IMG/VR virus record: IMGVR_UViG_3300025132_000017
Coordinates: 1-31,956 of that record
Length of the DNA: 31,956 nt
Reading direction: 5' to 3' (one strand)
Source of the DNA: a virus
Shown here: positions 30,192 through 31,956 of the stretch, piece by piece
How positions within the stretch are numbered: the stretch's first letter is position 1
Layout of the letters: each line of letters begins with the position of its first letter
Translations under genes and position numbers: made by a program
The notes under the pieces: model-generated
Told to the model about the DNA's origin: nothing
The model's database searches: none
What the model saw: only the letters and a program-made list of their open reading frames with translations

Positions 30192-30682
30192 TTCCTAGTG
30201 CTTAGTGGATTTTCTAAAGCAATTCTGATTTGTTTTTGTATTTTTTCCTCTAAATCAGCCATTTCTTGTTTTAGTTCACTAATAGTTTCTTTTAAATCCT
30301 TTGAGTTTTCTCTGCTATCTTCTTTTACTCTTTGTTCTACATCTTCAACTATTGTCTCAATTCTTCGTACATCTGCTTTCAAATCATTTTTAAGTTCTTT
30401 AGCAACATCAGCTACTAACGAAACCTCTTCTAATATTATTGATATTTCTGATTGCAACATATCAACCTCAGTATTTACAACCTCTAATTTCTTATCAAAG
30501 CCTGACATATCAGGGCTAACAAAAGAATTAATTTTGGCCTCCATATCTAAATATCTTTGGTATGCCTCAAACCCACCCCATAAAACACCAATAAATGAAC
30601 TTAAAATAGTGATTATGAGAAACACCCTACCGCCCTTAAATTTAATACCGCCTATATCTATTTCTGTTTGTTGTTTAGCCAC
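30188..30682 (-). CDS. Membrane coiled-coil protein, candidate i-spanin
   Basis: This 164-aa protein uses a GTG start (MAKQQTEIDIGGIKFKGGRV), overlapping the 47-aa gene. A TM segment (VFLIITILSSFIGVLWGGF) at residues 20-38 is followed by a long periplasmic coiled coil (about residues 65-155; VRRIETIVEDVEQRVKEDSR; LKQEMADLEEKIQKQIRIAL). N-in/C-out topology, coiled coil and immediate downstream lipoprotein gene match an Rz-type inner-membrane spanin. A virion or tail role cannot be excluded. Confidence 0.75.
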   Translation of the reverse strand: MAKQQTEIDIGGIKFKGGRVFLIITILSSFIGVLWGGFEAYQRYLDMEAKINSFVSPDMSGFDKKLEVVNTEVDMLQSEISIILEEVSLVADVAKELKNDLKADVRRIETIVEDVEQRVKEDSRENSKDLKETISELKQEMADLEEKIQKQIRIALENPLSTRK

Positions 30683-30818
30683 GCCCTTGCCCCCTATATT
30701 TCTTTGAAAATCCTCGTCTTTTATCTTTATTCATTTTTTGTTTACTAGGATTACGGCCAATACTTGTCTTATGATGTACTGGCTCATGTGCCTCAAAGTT
30801 TTTAAATTTCTTTGCCAT
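30675..30818 (-). CDS. 47-aa basic protein
   Basis: This small basic protein (MAKKFKNFEAHEPVHHKTSI) ends KDKRRGFSKKYRGQGRG. The start overlaps the upstream stop as TAATG, and the stop overlaps the next GTG start. No family is recognised. Its basic Gly/Arg tail could bind nucleic acid. Confidence 0.65.
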   Translation of the reverse strand: MAKKFKNFEAHEPVHHKTSIGRNPSKQKMNKDKRRGFSKKYRGQGRG

Positions 30819-31033
30819 TATTTTAATATTAATTTGTTTATATGTTTACTACCAAATTTATCTACCTCAATCTCAGCCATCGACTTTATGCACTGATACT
30901 CAACTGAACTACCAACATTACGAGAGGCAATTCTTTTACCTTTTAAACATTCACTCATAGATTCTTGTATTCTATGCTCAGTAATTTCTCCTTGCACAAT
31001 CATAAGTAGAGCAACCACTAACTCAGTGACCAT
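30818..31033 (-). CDS. Small exported protein with two Cys
   Basis: This 71-aa protein begins with a short hydrophobic stretch (MVTELVVALLMIVQGEI) that could be a signal peptide. A small domain (SMSECLKGKRIASRNVGSSVEYQCIKS) has two Cys likely to form one disulfide. It lies in the row of envelope genes and overlaps both neighbours. No function is known. Confidence 0.68.
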   Translation of the reverse strand: MVTELVVALLMIVQGEITEHRIQESMSECLKGKRIASRNVGSSVEYQCIKSMAEIEVDKFGSKHINKLILK

Positions 31034-31379
31034 TTTCTCTCACTTTATCTTTTAATTTTTCTATATCCTCTAATGCTTTTTCTAACTGTGTTTGAGTAAA
31101 TTCTATATTAACTTTATTTGTCATATTTTGCTCTTGGGTTTCTTGTAGTTTTTCAACAGTTTTATATAAATCCTCAATTAACATATACTGCTCTTGGTCG
31201 GTAGGTAATTGTTCTGATTTTTTAAGAAGATCAGCTTGGAATAACTCTCTTGAGGTCTCTAATGATGTTAGCCTCCCAGTCAATTCGGTGTAACCAATTA
31301 CGCCAGCAATTATTCCAGCTACAATAGCCAACATATTTTTGATTGGCATACTTACGCTTGTATTTTCACTTACTTTCAT
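31023..31379 (-). CDS. Single-TM coiled-coil protein
   Basis: This 118-aa protein has an N-terminal membrane segment (MLAIVAGIIAGVIGYTELTG) and a long charged coil (RLTSLETSRELFQADLLKKS; IEFTQTQLEKALEDIEKLKD). The middle (PTDQEQYMLIEDLYKTVEKL) resembles a recurring marine phage membrane protein as I recall. It overlaps the end of the 546-aa exported protein by 14 nt. It could be a second spanin-like or virion membrane component. Confidence 0.7.
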   Translation of the reverse strand: MKVSENTSVSMPIKNMLAIVAGIIAGVIGYTELTGRLTSLETSRELFQADLLKKSEQLPTDQEQYMLIEDLYKTVEKLQETQEQNMTNKVNIEFTQTQLEKALEDIEKLKDKVRENGH

Positions 31380-31956
31380 ACTGGCTTTCTATAATCTCAT
31401 TCATTAATCCATCACTCCCTACAAATAAAAAGTAACCAGCCATATTATTATCAGAAATGACGGCATCTGGCAAAGTGAAGTCTGTAAAGAACTCGGCCCT
31501 GTCATTTAACTGTTGTTGGCTATCAAAAAATGTTTTAGTGTTCCCTAATACTTGCATAACAACAAGAGTTTTTATTTGACTAGATTCATCATACCTTTTT
31601 TTATCATCAATTTTTTTCATAACCTTTTTGGCGGCTTTTTCTTTTGATGACTGTTTTTTCTCTGCTGTCTTGGTTTTTTCGCTTTTCTTTGTCTCTTGTT
31701 GTGGCTCTTCTTTCTTTTCTTCTTTTATTTTTTCAACTACTTTGGTTTTCTCTTCTTTGGATTCCTCGTCTGATTGCGTCTCTTGTTTTTCCTCTTTTGC
31801 CTCTGAGGTTTGTTCGTTGGTTTCTTCCACATCGTTCTCGGATTGGGTACTTTCTGTTTGGTCTGGCTCTTGTGTTGATTCTGTGGTTGTTTCTGTATTC
31901 TCTTCTCCACCCACATTTGTATCAACCTCTATTTCAGTTTCTAAGTTCATTTCTAA
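31366..31956 (-). CDS. Large exported Thr/Glu-rich protein, C-terminal part (continues at left end)
   Basis: This is the other half of the 546-aa protein that begins at 1149. The segment continues the Glu-rich stretch (NVGGEENTETTTESTQEPDQ) into a very long Glu/Lys/Gln-rich region (KVVEKIKEEKKEEPQQETKK). It ends in a folded domain (KKIDDKKRYDESSQIKTLVV, MQVLGNTKTFFDSQQQLNDR, FFTDFTLPDAVISDNNMAGY). I recall 'KTLVVMQVLGNTKTFF' in exported marine phage proteins, without an assigned function. The apparent start at 31950 is only an internal Met; the frame stays open to the window edge and across the junction. Confidence 0.85.
   Translation of the reverse strand, partial: LEMNLETEIEVDTNVGGEENTETTTESTQEPDQTESTQSENDVEETNEQTSEAKEEKQETQSDEESKEEKTKVVEKIKEEKKEEPQQETKKSEKTKTAEKKQSSKEKAAKKVMKKIDDKKRYDESSQIKTLVVMQVLGNTKTFFDSQQQLNDRAEFFTDFTLPDAVISDNNMAGYFLFVGSDGLMNEIIESQYESK
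31858..31956. repeat. Terminal direct repeat (circular assembly overlap), right copy
   Basis: Identical to 1-99; this is the second copy of the assembly overlap and should be trimmed when the genome is closed. Confidence 0.95.

Noticed and set aside
30198-30707. 169-codon rightward frame opposite the candidate i-spanin
   Set aside because: Antisense image of a coiled-coil gene, Ser/Phe/Leu-rich, with no ribosome-binding site; the leftward genes here overlap neatly as an operon.

Overview
The window is almost certainly the complete, circularly assembled genome of a small tailed phage with siphovirus gene order. Positions 1-99 are repeated exactly at 31858-31956, so one copy is assembly overlap and the non-redundant circle is 31,857 bp. 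The DNA is strongly AT-rich, and many of the short proteins look like families I remember from marine phages, including those of SAR11-type alphaproteobacteria. A marine alphaproteobacterial host is therefore my inference, not something the sequence proves. I saw no tRNA, rRNA, integrase, CRISPR array, insertion sequence, DNA polymerase, helicase or primase.

The circle holds only two long transcription units. They diverge at about 22555-22807 and converge at about 27901-28042. The leftward unit covers about 26.4 kb and crosses the window ends. It starts with an unknown 83-aa protein and a YdaU/DUF1376-like replication protein. Then come small terminase, an MT-A70 adenine methyltransferase, large terminase, portal, three small basic proteins, minor head protein, scaffold and major capsid. 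The tail module follows: connectors, tail tube, a tail chaperone with a programmed -1 frameshift, tape measure, two minor tail proteins, a GNAT acetyltransferase and a gpJ-like tip protein. Next are seven short fibre or accessory tail genes, one with a C1q-like C-terminus.

The unit then becomes an envelope and lysis island. It contains a 192-aa membrane protein and a 546-aa exported protein split by the window ends. Several small membrane or exported proteins follow, including a likely i-spanin and lipoprotein o-spanin pair. The island ends with a T4-type lysozyme, a 3-TM holin-like protein and three very small proteins. Genes are packed tightly, with TAATG, ATGA and TGATG stop/start overlaps nearly throughout.

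The rightward unit (22808-27900) looks like the early region. It encodes three small unknown proteins, a 472-aa protein with a GHKL-type ATPase N-terminus and a C-terminal HExxH metallopeptidase-like motif, and an unusual lipoprotein-like membrane protein. These are followed by a possible single-strand-binding-like protein, an HNH protein, a small winged-helix protein and a RecB/Cas4-type PD-(D/E)XK nuclease. Four of its genes share a TAATAATAA-AAGGAG stop/ribosome-binding cassette. The most unusual element is the ATPase-HExxH protein. The divergent control region, with three alternating CAGAT half-sites, also deserves attention.
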